In this document: one piece after another, positions 43,903-52,219 of the stretch
Position numbering within the stretch: the first letter of the stretch is position 1
How the letters are laid out: the number at the start of each line of letters is the position of its first letter
NCBI RefSeq assembly: GCF_002119765.1
Contig: NZ_CP021112.1
Span: forward strand, 2,784,501-2,848,500
DNA: 64,000 nt
Reading direction: 5' to 3'
Source of the DNA: Pseudorhodoplanes sinuspersici
GTDB taxonomy: Bacteria > Pseudomonadota > Alphaproteobacteria > Rhizobiales > Xanthobacteraceae
Position numbers and translations under genes: made by a program
Notes under the pieces: model-generated
What the model was told of the DNA's origin: nothing
The model's input: only the letters and a program-made list of their open reading frames with translations
The model's database searches: none

Positions 43903-44207
43903 GCTGCACCCACACGCAGAATACCGAGCGAAAAGAAAACGACCAGCAAGAGAACGCGCAGCCAGAACAACCACACGAAACCAAACAGCCATTGCACAAC
44001 CGGCGCCGTCGCTTTTGGCGTCACCAGTGCGAAGACCTTGAGGAACGGATCGGTGATCGCGCAGAATCCTCGCCAGATATAATTCGTGGAATCGTGTTCG
44101 ACGAACAGGCCGAGCAGAGCGCGACCCAGCATGGTGTACATCACCACGGCCAGAATGAAATTCGGCACATGGAAATACCAAAGACTCCAGAACGAGGCCG
44201 TTTGCAC
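43899..44207 (-). CDS. YggT-like small membrane protein
   Basis: Protein of 102 aa with two hydrophobic regions. The pattern NFILAVVMYTMLGRALLGLF followed by FCAITDPFLKVFALVTPK resembles YggT-family membrane proteins, but the assignment is tentative. It starts at 44207 and shares four bases with the small membrane gene after it, so the two are probably co-expressed. Confidence 0.65.
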   Translation of the reverse strand: MQTASFWSLWYFHVPNFILAVVMYTMLGRALLGLFVEHDSTNYIWRGFCAITDPFLKVFALVTPKATAPVVQWLFGFVWLFWLRVLLLVVFFSLGILRVGAA

Positions 44208-44275
44208 GCTGACAATCTCCGGCGAGGCAGAGAGGTGATGTAACGCAAACCTGTTGCGTAGTGTTGGAAAAAATT

Positions 44276-44304
44276 GCGGGGTCCCAAGTGACTTGGGACC
44301 CCGC
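44276..44304 (-). terminator. Intrinsic terminator of the SSS symporter operon
   Basis: GCGGGGTCCCAAGT at 44276-44289 and ACTTGGGACCCCGC at 44291-44304 form a perfect 14-bp inverted repeat. Read on the minus strand it is followed by AATTTTTT, so it is a strong Rho-independent terminator for the symporter gene ending at 44329. Confidence 0.88.
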
Positions 44305-44328
44305 TTTGTTTGACGCCGTTTCTTGGAC

Positions 44329-46296
44329 TTATTCTTTTTCCTGCAGGATCGTGCCGCCGCGCGGTTTGCGGATGGAGTCCACGAATGCCTGCATTTCCCT
44401 CGACGGTTCCTTACCCATCAAGCTGACAACATAGATCAGCAGGAAGCCGACAGGCATGCCGATCAGACCCGCAGCAATGTTGTTGATGCCAAACCAGCCA
44501 ACCTTGCTGGCCATGGGATGGCTTGCCGCAACCCAGGTCTCCATCGCATTCGGAGCCGCCATCGCCTTGGCCAGATCGACCAGCGGAGTGCCGGCCGGGC
44601 TGGGCAGGGAGGACATCCCGAAATATGACACGCCATAGCCTGGGAAGTAGCGGGTGCACACCAGATAGAATATGGCGATACCGAAGCCGCCGATGATACC
44701 GGCAATGGCGCCGGCTGTCGTCGCGCGTTTCCACCAGATACCCATCACCAGTGCCGGGAAGTTACCGGCCATGGCGAGCGAGAACGCCCAGCCGACCATC
44801 GCAAGGATGTCCGCTGGTCGTGTCGACGCAGTCCAGGCCGCGGCGACAGCCACCATCAGCAGCAGGATACGGGCGACCATCAGACGCCGCACCGTCGGCG
44901 CGTTCGGATCGATCATCTTGTAGTAGATGTCGTGCGACAGCGCGTTGGCGATGGCGAGCAGCAAGCCATCGGCGGTCGAGAGCGCAGCGGCGAGGCCGCC
45001 GGCCGCGACCAGACCGGAAATCACATAGGGGAGACCCGCGATTTCCGGTGTGGAGAGCACGATCACGTCTGTGTTGATCGAGAAGTCCTGCAGACGGACG
45101 ACGTTCGTGCCTACAGCCTTACAGGCATCGATCACAGTCTGAAGACTTGCGGCATCCTTTCCGCAAACCTTGATCAGCCCGAGTTCGCCCCAGGTGAACA
45201 TCCACGGCCGGATATCTTCAATGCTGCGGCCGATGATGTTGGTATAGACCTCCAGCTTCGAGAACGCCGCATAGGCTGGCGCCGAGAAGTACAGGAGGAA
45301 AATGAAAAACAGCGACCAGGCCACAGACTTGCGCGCCTCACGCACCGACGGTGTCGTGAAGTAGCGCATCAGAATGTGCGGCAGCGAGGCCGTGCCCACC
45401 ATCATGCAGAAGATGATCGCAAAGAAGTTCAGCGGTGTGTAGTTGATCCACGGCTGGATATGCGGCTTGAGATTGGCCGCGGTTGCCAGACCTTCCTTGA
45501 TCATTTGGCCTTCGCGGGCGGTGATGTCCGCAATCGCCTGCCCGTAGGTGAGTTCCGGGATCGGAAGGCCGTAATTCTTTGTTGAAAGGATAACGATCGG
45601 CGTCAGGTAGGCGACGATCAGCACGATATATTGCGCGATCTGCGTCCAGGTCACCGCGCGCATGCCACCCAGCATCGAGCAGAGCAGGATGCCGGCAAGG
45701 CCGACGAACACCGCCACTTCGAACGGCATGCCAAGGAAGCGTGAGGCAATGATGCCGGTGCCGTAAATCTGCGCCGTCACATAGGTGAAAGAGCAGGCGA
45801 CCAGCACGATCACCGCCAGGAAGCGCGCGAAGTTGCCGCCGAACCGGAACGACATGAAATCGGGAACGGTGTAGGCACCAAATTTGCGCAAGTACGGCCC
45901 GACCAGCACGGATACAAGCACGTAGCCGCCGGTCCAACCGAGCACCCAGGCCAGGCCGTCATAACCGAGCAGGAACAGCGTGCCGGCCATGCCGACGAAC
46001 GATGCCGCCGACATCCAGTCTGCGCCCGTCGCCATGCCGTTATAGAAGGCCGGAACGCGCCGGCCGGCGACGTAATATTCGGACACCTGTGCCGTGCGGG
46101 AGAGAACGCCGATCACGCCGTAAACAACGATCGTGAAGAACACAAACAGATAGCCCAGAATTCTGTTCGGTACGCCCACCTGCTCCAGGATTGCGAGAAG
46201 GATCACGAATGCAAGGAAGCCGCCGGTATAAAAACCGTAGATTTTTGCGAGGTTCTTGATGAACTCGTCGCCGCCGCGTGACGTTTGCGTTGCCAT
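44329..46296 (-). CDS. Sodium:solute symporter, VC_2705 family
   Basis: SSS-family transporter (655 aa, about 13 membrane spans) paired with a DUF4212 small subunit. The start at 46296 (MATQTSRGGDEFIKNLAK) follows GGGAGGAAAC. Core motifs are GTGIIASRFLGMPFEVAVF and GLAWVLGWTGGYVLVSVLVGPYLRKFGAYTVPDF. Such pairs transport small carboxylates such as acetate, pyruvate or propionate; substrate not fixed here. A strong terminator follows. The DUF294 fusion gene is divergent upstream. Confidence 0.93.
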   Translation of the reverse strand: MATQTSRGGDEFIKNLAKIYGFYTGGFLAFVILLAILEQVGVPNRILGYLFVFFTIVVYGVIGVLSRTAQVSEYYVAGRRVPAFYNGMATGADWMSAASFVGMAGTLFLLGYDGLAWVLGWTGGYVLVSVLVGPYLRKFGAYTVPDFMSFRFGGNFARFLAVIVLVACSFTYVTAQIYGTGIIASRFLGMPFEVAVFVGLAGILLCSMLGGMRAVTWTQIAQYIVLIVAYLTPIVILSTKNYGLPIPELTYGQAIADITAREGQMIKEGLATAANLKPHIQPWINYTPLNFFAIIFCMMVGTASLPHILMRYFTTPSVREARKSVAWSLFFIFLLYFSAPAYAAFSKLEVYTNIIGRSIEDIRPWMFTWGELGLIKVCGKDAASLQTVIDACKAVGTNVVRLQDFSINTDVIVLSTPEIAGLPYVISGLVAAGGLAAALSTADGLLLAIANALSHDIYYKMIDPNAPTVRRLMVARILLLMVAVAAAWTASTRPADILAMVGWAFSLAMAGNFPALVMGIWWKRATTAGAIAGIIGGFGIAIFYLVCTRYFPGYGVSYFGMSSLPSPAGTPLVDLAKAMAAPNAMETWVAASHPMASKVGWFGINNIAAGLIGMPVGFLLIYVVSLMGKEPSREMQAFVDSIRKPRGGTILQEKE

Positions 46297-46310
46297 GATT
46301 GTTTCCTCCC

Positions 46311-46592
46311 TCAATCGTCTTCGGCAACGCCGAATTCACGGTCGATCTTGTCCTGCTGCTTTGCGAACAGGAAAAGCTGGACCACGAATGCGATCAGCGA
46401 TCCTTGCGCGGCCATGTAGAAGCCGAGCGGAAAGCCGAGGATGATGATCTTGTTCAGGGCGGGTGCGAACATGTGCACCACATAGCCAAAGAAGAACCAG
46501 ATCCCGAGATGCGTCCACATCAGATTGGTCGTCTTGCGCCAATGCGCTTCGTCATTGGCAGACGTCTGATGCGCTGTTGTTTGCTGTGACAT
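46311..46592 (-). CDS. DUF4212 small subunit of the sodium symporter
   Basis: Protein of 93 aa with two membrane spans (LMWTHLGIWFFFGYVVHMFAP, GFPLGFYMAAQGSLIAFVVQLFLF) and the DUF4212 ending KQQDKIDREFGV. It is always found with VC_2705-type SSS transporters, 14 bp upstream of its partner here. Probably required for the partner's function. Confidence 0.93.
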   Translation of the reverse strand: MSQQTTAHQTSANDEAHWRKTTNLMWTHLGIWFFFGYVVHMFAPALNKIIILGFPLGFYMAAQGSLIAFVVQLFLFAKQQDKIDREFGVAEDD

Positions 46593-46898
46593 GGGCCGCT
46601 CGCCCTCCCTCTTGAATGACCGGATGCGCGCATCCGGATACGAATATGCAAGGGGTGCCGGTTGCCCGGCTGGTTTGCGGCACCCCCTAAGCTGCCGCCA
46701 TTCGTGCTCGGTCTTTATGCCAAGCTGCGAAGAAGATATGGAAAAGTAACACTGTCCGGCGGTGGGCCCTTATAAGACTTTCGGCCAAAAGGCGGCTTTT
46801 ACTGTCGGAAGTTGTTAGACTTTCGACTTCGAATAACGTTCGCAGTTGCGAGAAGTGCGCTGCACTGCAAATAAATTGCATCGCGCGACAGGTGATGA
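46593..46898. other. Divergent intergenic region of the symporter and DUF294 operons, with palindromes
   Basis: No gene is seen. CCGGATGCGCGCATCCGG at 46620-46637 is a perfect 18-bp palindrome 28 bp upstream of the DUF4212 start. GGGGTGCCG at 46652-46660 and CGGCACCCC at 46678-46686 form a second hairpin. AGACTTTCG occurs twice in direct orientation (46775 and 46817, about 42 bp apart) on the side of the plus-strand genes. All could be regulatory, unproven. Confidence 0.55.
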
Positions 46899-47522
46899 AT
46901 GGGTCTTCTTGATTTTCTCCGCCGTAGCAAGCCGCCGATCAAGGATGTCGGCCAACTCGGCGATTTCATCGATGAGCAATCGGCCTTTCTCGTTCAGAAA
47001 GGCATCTACGATTACACACGGGCGCGCTCCGGCCACTTCGCCAAAGTGATGCTAACGGACAAAGGCTTTCAGAATGCGCTCGATCGCTCGCGCTGGCGTG
47101 CTTATCCGCTGGGCCTTGCCATGGTCGGCGAGACGGTCGAAGGAATGCTCGCGGTCCATTCCATGGAAGATCGCCGCGCCACACTCGATCCGCTGATTAA
47201 ACTGGTGCTGTCGGTATTCGACCGCTATCCGAAGCCGGCCGCTGTGTCGGATGACGAATGGGAACAAGCGCGCGCCGATCTGGCGCTGCATCTGCAACGT
47301 CTCAGCACGCATCCGCCAAAACGTGTGATCGATATTCCGGAGCCGTTCGCCGAACGCTATTTTGCAATGATGCCGTTCGACAAACCTTTCCTGACCCCGG
47401 ACGCGCCGACCGCACGCAGCTTCATGCAGTTGCAGCTTGTCACCGTGCAGGAAGAATTGCTGAAGCGCATGGATGCGGCACAGATCCTGCAGAACCTCCG
47501 GCAAACGTTCGGCGACGTCTGA
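46899..47522 (+). CDS. Conserved hypothetical protein of the symporter cluster
   Basis: Cytoplasmic protein of 207 aa (MGLLDFLRRSKPPIKDVGQLGDFIDEQSAFLVQKGIYDY) with no membrane segment. I do not recognise a defined family. It precedes the DEDDh-CBS-DUF294 gene by 21 bp and diverges from the DUF4212/SSS symporter, a setting seen in alphaproteobacteria, so it may belong to the same carboxylate-response module (inference). Confidence 0.75.
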   Translation: MGLLDFLRRSKPPIKDVGQLGDFIDEQSAFLVQKGIYDYTRARSGHFAKVMLTDKGFQNALDRSRWRAYPLGLAMVGETVEGMLAVHSMEDRRATLDPLIKLVLSVFDRYPKPAAVSDDEWEQARADLALHLQRLSTHPPKRVIDIPEPFAERYFAMMPFDKPFLTPDAPTARSFMQLQLVTVQEELLKRMDAAQILQNLRQTFGDV

Positions 47523-47543
47523 TCCTCGGCAAGGGAGCGAACG

Positions 47544-49679
47544 ATGGCAGCGGTTACCAACGCTACGCCGCTGATTTCGCTCGATGCGGTGGTCATCGAT
47601 ACCGAAACCACCAGTCTGGAGCCGCGCAAGGCGCGCATTCTGGAGGTGGCTGCCGTCCGCATCGAAAGCGGCCGTATTGAAGGATCGAACAGGTTCGACC
47701 GCCTGATCAATCCGGGCGAACCGATATCCGCTTTCTCCACGGCGATTCACGGTATCGACAACCAGAAGGTGGCGGATGCGCCGGACTTTGCAGCCGTGTG
47801 GCCGAAACTGCAGGCCTTCATCGGCGATGCCATCGTCATCGGCCATACCCTGGGATTCGATCTGGCGGTGCTGCAGCAGGAATGCAAACGCGCTGGTCTG
47901 CCCTGGCGGATGCCGCGCACACTCGATACCCAACATCTTGTCCAACTCGTCGATCCTCGCCTTCGCCGCTACTCGCTCGAAGATCTCGCCGAGTTGTTTG
48001 ATATAGAGATCACCGATCGTCATTCGGCGCTTGGCGACGCCTTCATCACCGCGCGCCTGTTTCAGGCGCTGGTGCCGAAGCTGCGTGAAAGCAGCATCCG
48101 CACCTTTGCCGAGGCATCACAGGCGTGTCGCGGGCTGGCAAAGTCGCTCGACAGGCAACACCGGGCCGGTTGGGTGACACCCGATGTCGCGGGGGATCGC
48201 GCCGCCACCGAGCGGATGCTGAGCCGGGTCGATAGTTATCCTTATCGCCACCGCGTTCGCGATGTGATGTCGTCACCCCCCAAAATCATTGCTGCCGACC
48301 GCTCGCTGGGGGATGCTCTTGGACAACTTATTGGCGGCCGCATCTCATCGCTGTTCGTCGCGCCGGCCGGCACTGCGCAAGAGAAACTTCCATCATTCGC
48401 CGCCGGCATTATCACCGAACGCGATATCTTGCGTGCGATGGCGATCGATGGCGAAGGGGCGCTCAAGCTCGGTGTAGAACAATTCATGAGCCGTCCGCTC
48501 GCCACCATTCCGACTGAGGCGTTTGTCTATCGAGCCATCGGCCGCATGAGCCGGCTCAAAATTCGCCATCTTGGTGTTATCGATGAAGCCGGATGTCTTG
48601 TCGGTGCGTTGTCGGCGCGCGACCTTCTCCGGTTACGCGCCGGCGAGGCGGTCTCGCTTGGTGATGAGATCGACGAGGCTGACGATGTGCACGCGCTTGG
48701 CGCCGCCTGGGCAAAGCTTCCGCATGTCTGTGCTTCGCTATTGGCAGAAGGCATTGCCGCGCGCGACGTCGCGGCCATCATCTCGCGCGAGCTCGGTGCG
48801 CTGACGCGGCAGGCGACGGTGATTGCCGAACGCCGCATGGTGGAGGCCGGGGAGGGCGAGCCACCATGCCCCTATGCGATGACCGTACTCGGCTCCGCCG
48901 GCCGTGGCGAAAGCCTACTGGCGATGGACCAGGATAATGCGTTGATCTTCGAATCCGGTCGGCCTGACGGCGCCGAAGACAAATGGTTCGCGATGCTGGG
49001 GGCGCGTGTTGCCGACATTCTGAATGAAGTCGGCGTGTCCTATTGCAAGGGCGGCGTGATGGCGAGCAACGCGGATTGGCGCGGCTCGGTCGCCACCTGG
49101 CAGGCGCGGGTGGGTGAATGGATCGGCCGCTCGCGGCCGCAGGATTTGCTGGCCGTTGATATCTTTTTCGACATGCGGGGTGTGCACGGACACCTTCCGC
49201 TCGCCGACTCATTGTGGCGTTACGCCTATGATGCCGCGGACGGAAACGTGGTCTTTGCTAAGCTGCTCGTGGAAGCGTCCGGGCCTGTCGAGCGCGGCCT
49301 TAATTTCTTTGGCGGTATTCGCACAGACAAAGGCCGCATCGATCTCAAACACACCGGCCTGTTCGGTATTGTCGCCATGGCGCGAGCGCTGGCGATTCGC
49401 CATCATATTCTGGAGCGCGCGACGCCGGCGCGATTGCTCGGCATCCAGGCGCTTGGTATCGGCGGCGATCAAGACATCGAAGCTTTGATCGATGCTCAGG
49501 CGACATTTCAGGCTTTCGTCCTGTCGCAGCAACTCGCCGATATCAACGCCGGCAAGCCGGCGAGCAACGCAGTCGCGGTGAAGCGCCTTACTGCGCAGGA
49601 GCGGCAGCGGTTGCAAACGGCATTGCAGGCAGTCCGCCATCTTGACGAGCTGACTCGCGATTTGCTGTTCAGGGACTGA
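47544..49679 (+). CDS. DEDDh exonuclease - CBS pair - DUF294 nucleotidyltransferase fusion
   Basis: Multidomain protein of 711 aa. Residues 10-185: DEDDh exonuclease fold with D19-T-E21, D106 in GFDLAVL and H160-x4-D165 intact. Residues about 232-370: two CBS domains (VRDVMSSPPKII, VEQFMSRPLATI). Residues about 445-590: DUF294 nucleotidyltransferase domain with GSAGRGE and D462-x-D464. Residues about 590-705: DUF294_C helical domain (LADSLWRYAYDAADG onward). This fusion is associated with VC_2705-type symporters; it may be a sensor or regulator tied to carboxylate uptake. Enzyme activity is inferred from intact residues only. Confidence 0.85.
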   Translation: MAAVTNATPLISLDAVVIDTETTSLEPRKARILEVAAVRIESGRIEGSNRFDRLINPGEPISAFSTAIHGIDNQKVADAPDFAAVWPKLQAFIGDAIVIGHTLGFDLAVLQQECKRAGLPWRMPRTLDTQHLVQLVDPRLRRYSLEDLAELFDIEITDRHSALGDAFITARLFQALVPKLRESSIRTFAEASQACRGLAKSLDRQHRAGWVTPDVAGDRAATERMLSRVDSYPYRHRVRDVMSSPPKIIAADRSLGDALGQLIGGRISSLFVAPAGTAQEKLPSFAAGIITERDILRAMAIDGEGALKLGVEQFMSRPLATIPTEAFVYRAIGRMSRLKIRHLGVIDEAGCLVGALSARDLLRLRAGEAVSLGDEIDEADDVHALGAAWAKLPHVCASLLAEGIAARDVAAIISRELGALTRQATVIAERRMVEAGEGEPPCPYAMTVLGSAGRGESLLAMDQDNALIFESGRPDGAEDKWFAMLGARVADILNEVGVSYCKGGVMASNADWRGSVATWQARVGEWIGRSRPQDLLAVDIFFDMRGVHGHLPLADSLWRYAYDAADGNVVFAKLLVEASGPVERGLNFFGGIRTDKGRIDLKHTGLFGIVAMARALAIRHHILERATPARLLGIQALGIGGDQDIEALIDAQATFQAFVLSQQLADINAGKPASNAVAVKRLTAQERQRLQTALQAVRHLDELTRDLLFRD

Positions 49680-49706
49680 TCGGCCTAGATGCAAGGGAAT
49701 GCTGCG

Positions 49707-50168
49707 ATGACACGTGTCGCCATGTTGATTTTCGGAATTGCTCTCGGCTTCGCTGCAACCAATATTCCGGTTCATCGGATGTTCGAGGCGGTGGCGCAAA
49801 CCCCATCCGCCAAACCTGCGCTGTTCGTCAACATGACCACGGGCGACACATGGCGCGGTTGGATGGGGCTGCATTTCGCGCACAACACCATGAAGCAGGG
49901 CCACCAGGTCACGATTTTTCTTAACCTCGATGGAGTGAAGCTTGCGACGAAGGCCGGCGAGCAGGAAAAGAGACCGTCGATGCAGCGAGTGCCCCGCGAC
50001 ATCGTGGCCGATTTTATCAAGGACGGCGGCAAGGTGCTGATCTGCGGTCCCTGCCTGTCGGAATTCGGATTGAGGATGGAGGACCTTGTGGCCGGCGTTG
50101 AGCTTGGCAAGCCCGGCTATACGCAGAGCTTCATCTTCGCCGAGAACGCGAAAACACTGACGTGGTAA
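49707..50168 (+). CDS. Periplasmic DsrE-like protein
   Basis: Protein of 153 aa with a signal-like N-terminus (MTRVAMLIFGIALGFAATNIPVHRMFEAVAQ) and a DsrE/DsrF-like fold (ALFVNMTTGDTWRGWMGLHFA, QGHQVTIFLNLDGVKLATK, GGKVLICGPCLSEFGL). Cys pair CGPC could be redox active. The start at 49707 has AGGGA upstream; a start at 49689 lacks a site. It follows the fusion gene by 27 bp and may be co-transcribed. Confidence 0.75.
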   Translation: MTRVAMLIFGIALGFAATNIPVHRMFEAVAQTPSAKPALFVNMTTGDTWRGWMGLHFAHNTMKQGHQVTIFLNLDGVKLATKAGEQEKRPSMQRVPRDIVADFIKDGGKVLICGPCLSEFGLRMEDLVAGVELGKPGYTQSFIFAENAKTLTW

Positions 50169-50176
50169 ATCTCGTC

Positions 50177-50210
50177 ATTCCGGGTCTGGCCCTTTGGGCC
50201 GTCCCCGAAT
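50177..50210. repeat. Short palindromic repeat after the DsrE-like gene
   Basis: ATTCCGGG at 50177-50184 and CCCCGAAT at 50203-50210 enclose GGCC/GGCC with a CTTT loop. It looks like a degenerate copy of a dispersed intergenic element or a bidirectional terminator between the convergent DsrE-like and permease genes. Confidence 0.5.
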
Positions 50211-50218
50211 AACGGCGA

Positions 50219-51136
50219 CTAAGATTTGAACCGCGGATCGAGGAAGTCCCGTAGACTGTCACCGAACAGATTGAACGCGAACACCGCCAGCGAGATGGCG
50301 GCGCCCGGGAACAGGATCATCCATGGCGCCTCGCGATAGAAATCGGCGGCATTGCCGGACAGCATCAAGCCCCAGGCTGCGGTTGGCTCGGCGACGCCGA
50401 GCCCGAGGAACGATAGCGAGGCTTCCGCCAGAATCGCCTGTGCGATGAACGCCGTCAGCATGATCAGATACGGCGCGACCACGTTTGGCGACATATGACG
50501 GAAGATGATGCGGCTGTTGGAATAGCCAGCCGCGCGTGCTGCATCGACATAGGGCATCACCCGCACCGATAAGGCGGCAGCGCGAACGACGCGGGCGACA
50601 CGCGGGATAATCGGGATGGCGATGGCGAAAATCAGGTTGACGTCGACGCCGCCGAGCACGAAGCGCTTCAATGCCGCGACCACCACCAGCGCCAGCACGA
50701 TCAGCGGAAACGCCAGCAGGATATCCATGAAGCGTTGGATGACGTTGTCGATCCGCCCGCCGAAATAGGCCGACGCGACGCCCAGCATCGCGCCCAGGGT
50801 CGAGCCTATGAAGGACGAGAAGAAACCGATCACCAGCGCCGTGCGGGCGCCGTAGATCAACCGCGAGCAGATATCGCGGCCGAACGCGTCGGTGCCGCAC
50901 CAGTGCTCCAGTGATGGCGGCGCAAGGATCGAGGCAAAGTCGATCGCCAGCGGATCATAGGGCGCGACCCATTCGCAGAAAATGCCGGCGAACATCATCG
51001 CGACGATAATGACAAAACTGACTGCGCCAAGCGGCTGCTGATAGATGAATTCAGCAATCGCCCCGCGCGGCTTGCGGACAACAGGCGTTGCAACGGCGGC
51101 AATGTCGTCGGGCGTGATAACGGACATCGCGATCAC
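50219..51136 (-). CDS. Peptide/nickel-type ABC transporter permease (DppC-like)
   Basis: Inner-membrane permease of 305 aa. A GTG at 51136 overlaps the stop of the DppB-like gene as GTGA; ATG at 51127 (MSVITPDD) is an alternative. N-terminal hydrophobic segment followed by FASILAPPSLEHWCGTDAFGRDICSRLIYGAR and the EAA loop SRIIFRHMSPNVVAPYLIML. Last gene of the transporter operon. Confidence 0.93.
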   Translation of the reverse strand: MIAMSVITPDDIAAVATPVVRKPRGAIAEFIYQQPLGAVSFVIIVAMMFAGIFCEWVAPYDPLAIDFASILAPPSLEHWCGTDAFGRDICSRLIYGARTALVIGFFSSFIGSTLGAMLGVASAYFGGRIDNVIQRFMDILLAFPLIVLALVVVAALKRFVLGGVDVNLIFAIAIPIIPRVARVVRAAALSVRVMPYVDAARAAGYSNSRIIFRHMSPNVVAPYLIMLTAFIAQAILAEASLSFLGLGVAEPTAAWGLMLSGNAADFYREAPWMILFPGAAISLAVFAFNLFGDSLRDFLDPRFKS

Positions 51137-52086
51137 CCGTAGCGAATGCGCGGATCGAACACGGCGTAAAGCAGGTCGATCGCGAGATTGACGAAGACGT
51201 AAAATGCGGCGATCAGCATCACCATGCCCTGGATCAGCGTGAAGTCGTTGCGCGAGATGCTCTGCACGAAGAGCTGGCCGATGCCATTCAGATTGAACAC
51301 CTGCTCGGTCACTACGAGGCCGCCGATCAGGAAGGTGAATTCAAGTCCGATCACGGTAATGGCCGGCAGCAGCGCATTGCGCAGCGCGTGGCGCGAGATC
51401 ACCAGCTTTTCGTAGACGCCCTTGGCGCGCGCTGTGCGGATGTAATCCTCGTTCAGAACTTCAAGGAGCGAGGAGCGGATCATGCGTGCCACCACCGCGC
51501 AGTAGCGATAGCCAACCGCCAGCGCCGGCCAGATCAGTTGCGTCAGATTGGCGACCGGATCAACATAGATCGGTGTGAAGGTGATCGGCGGCAGCCAGTT
51601 AAAGAAAGAGAGCAGCGCCAGCATGATCAGCATGCCGAACCAGAAGGACGGGATCGACAGCCCGCCGATGGTAACGATGCGGACGACGTAATCGATCCAG
51701 GTATCGCGATAGAGCGCCGCCAGCGTGCCAAGCGGGATTGCGATCAGCACCGCGATGATCGTCGCCATGATCGCGACCTGGAATGACAGCTCAAATCGTG
51801 TGCGGATTTCCTCGGTGACCGGGCGCTCGGTCCACATCGAGTTGCCGAAATTCAGCGTCGCGACGCCGACCATCCAGTCCGCGAATTGCGTGGCGAGCGG
51901 CTTGTCGAGTCCCATCCGCTTGCGTTCCGCATCGATGGTTTCTTGCGAGACGCTGCCGCCGTCACCGCGCAGCTTGATCTCGACCACGTCGCCCGGAACG
52001 ACGCGCAGCATGAAGAAGACCAGCACCGCCACGCCGAGTAGTGTCGGGATCGTCAGAAGCACGCGGTTGATGGTGTAGCGGAGCAT
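51133..52086 (-). CDS. Peptide/nickel-type ABC transporter permease (DppB-like)
   Basis: Permease of 317 aa with six membrane spans. Typical DppB opening MLRYTINRVLLTIPTLLGVAVLVFFMLRVVPGD and the EAA-type segment YIRTARAKGVYEKLVISRHALRNALLPAITVIGL. It overlaps the DppC-like gene by 4 bp and follows the substrate-binding gene after a repeat. Confidence 0.94.
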   Translation of the reverse strand: MLRYTINRVLLTIPTLLGVAVLVFFMLRVVPGDVVEIKLRGDGGSVSQETIDAERKRMGLDKPLATQFADWMVGVATLNFGNSMWTERPVTEEIRTRFELSFQVAIMATIIAVLIAIPLGTLAALYRDTWIDYVVRIVTIGGLSIPSFWFGMLIMLALLSFFNWLPPITFTPIYVDPVANLTQLIWPALAVGYRYCAVVARMIRSSLLEVLNEDYIRTARAKGVYEKLVISRHALRNALLPAITVIGLEFTFLIGGLVVTEQVFNLNGIGQLFVQSISRNDFTLIQGMVMLIAAFYVFVNLAIDLLYAVFDPRIRYG

Positions 52087-52100
52087 TGGTTCACTCTTGT

Positions 52101-52209
52101 GTCCCGGGCGCAGTGCAGCGTGAAACGATTCGCTGCAGATCCGGGACCTATTGATGTTTGGGGCCCGGATCAGCGGTGCAGCACTTCGCGCCGCACCGCG
52201 TCCGGGACA
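52101..52209. repeat. Two dispersed palindromic repeats inside the transporter operon
   Basis: GTCCCGG at 52101-52107 and CCGGGAC at 52140-52146 bracket the first hairpin (inner TGCAGCG/CGCTGCA). The second runs from CCCGGA near 52164 to TCCGGG near 52206, with inner GCGGTGC/GCACCGC. Both resemble, from memory, repeats of Bradyrhizobium (GTCCCGG... TGCACCGC... CCGGGAC). They separate the binding-protein gene from the permease genes and might stabilise the upstream mRNA. Confidence 0.75.
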
Positions 52210-52219
52210 CGAGACCTGT

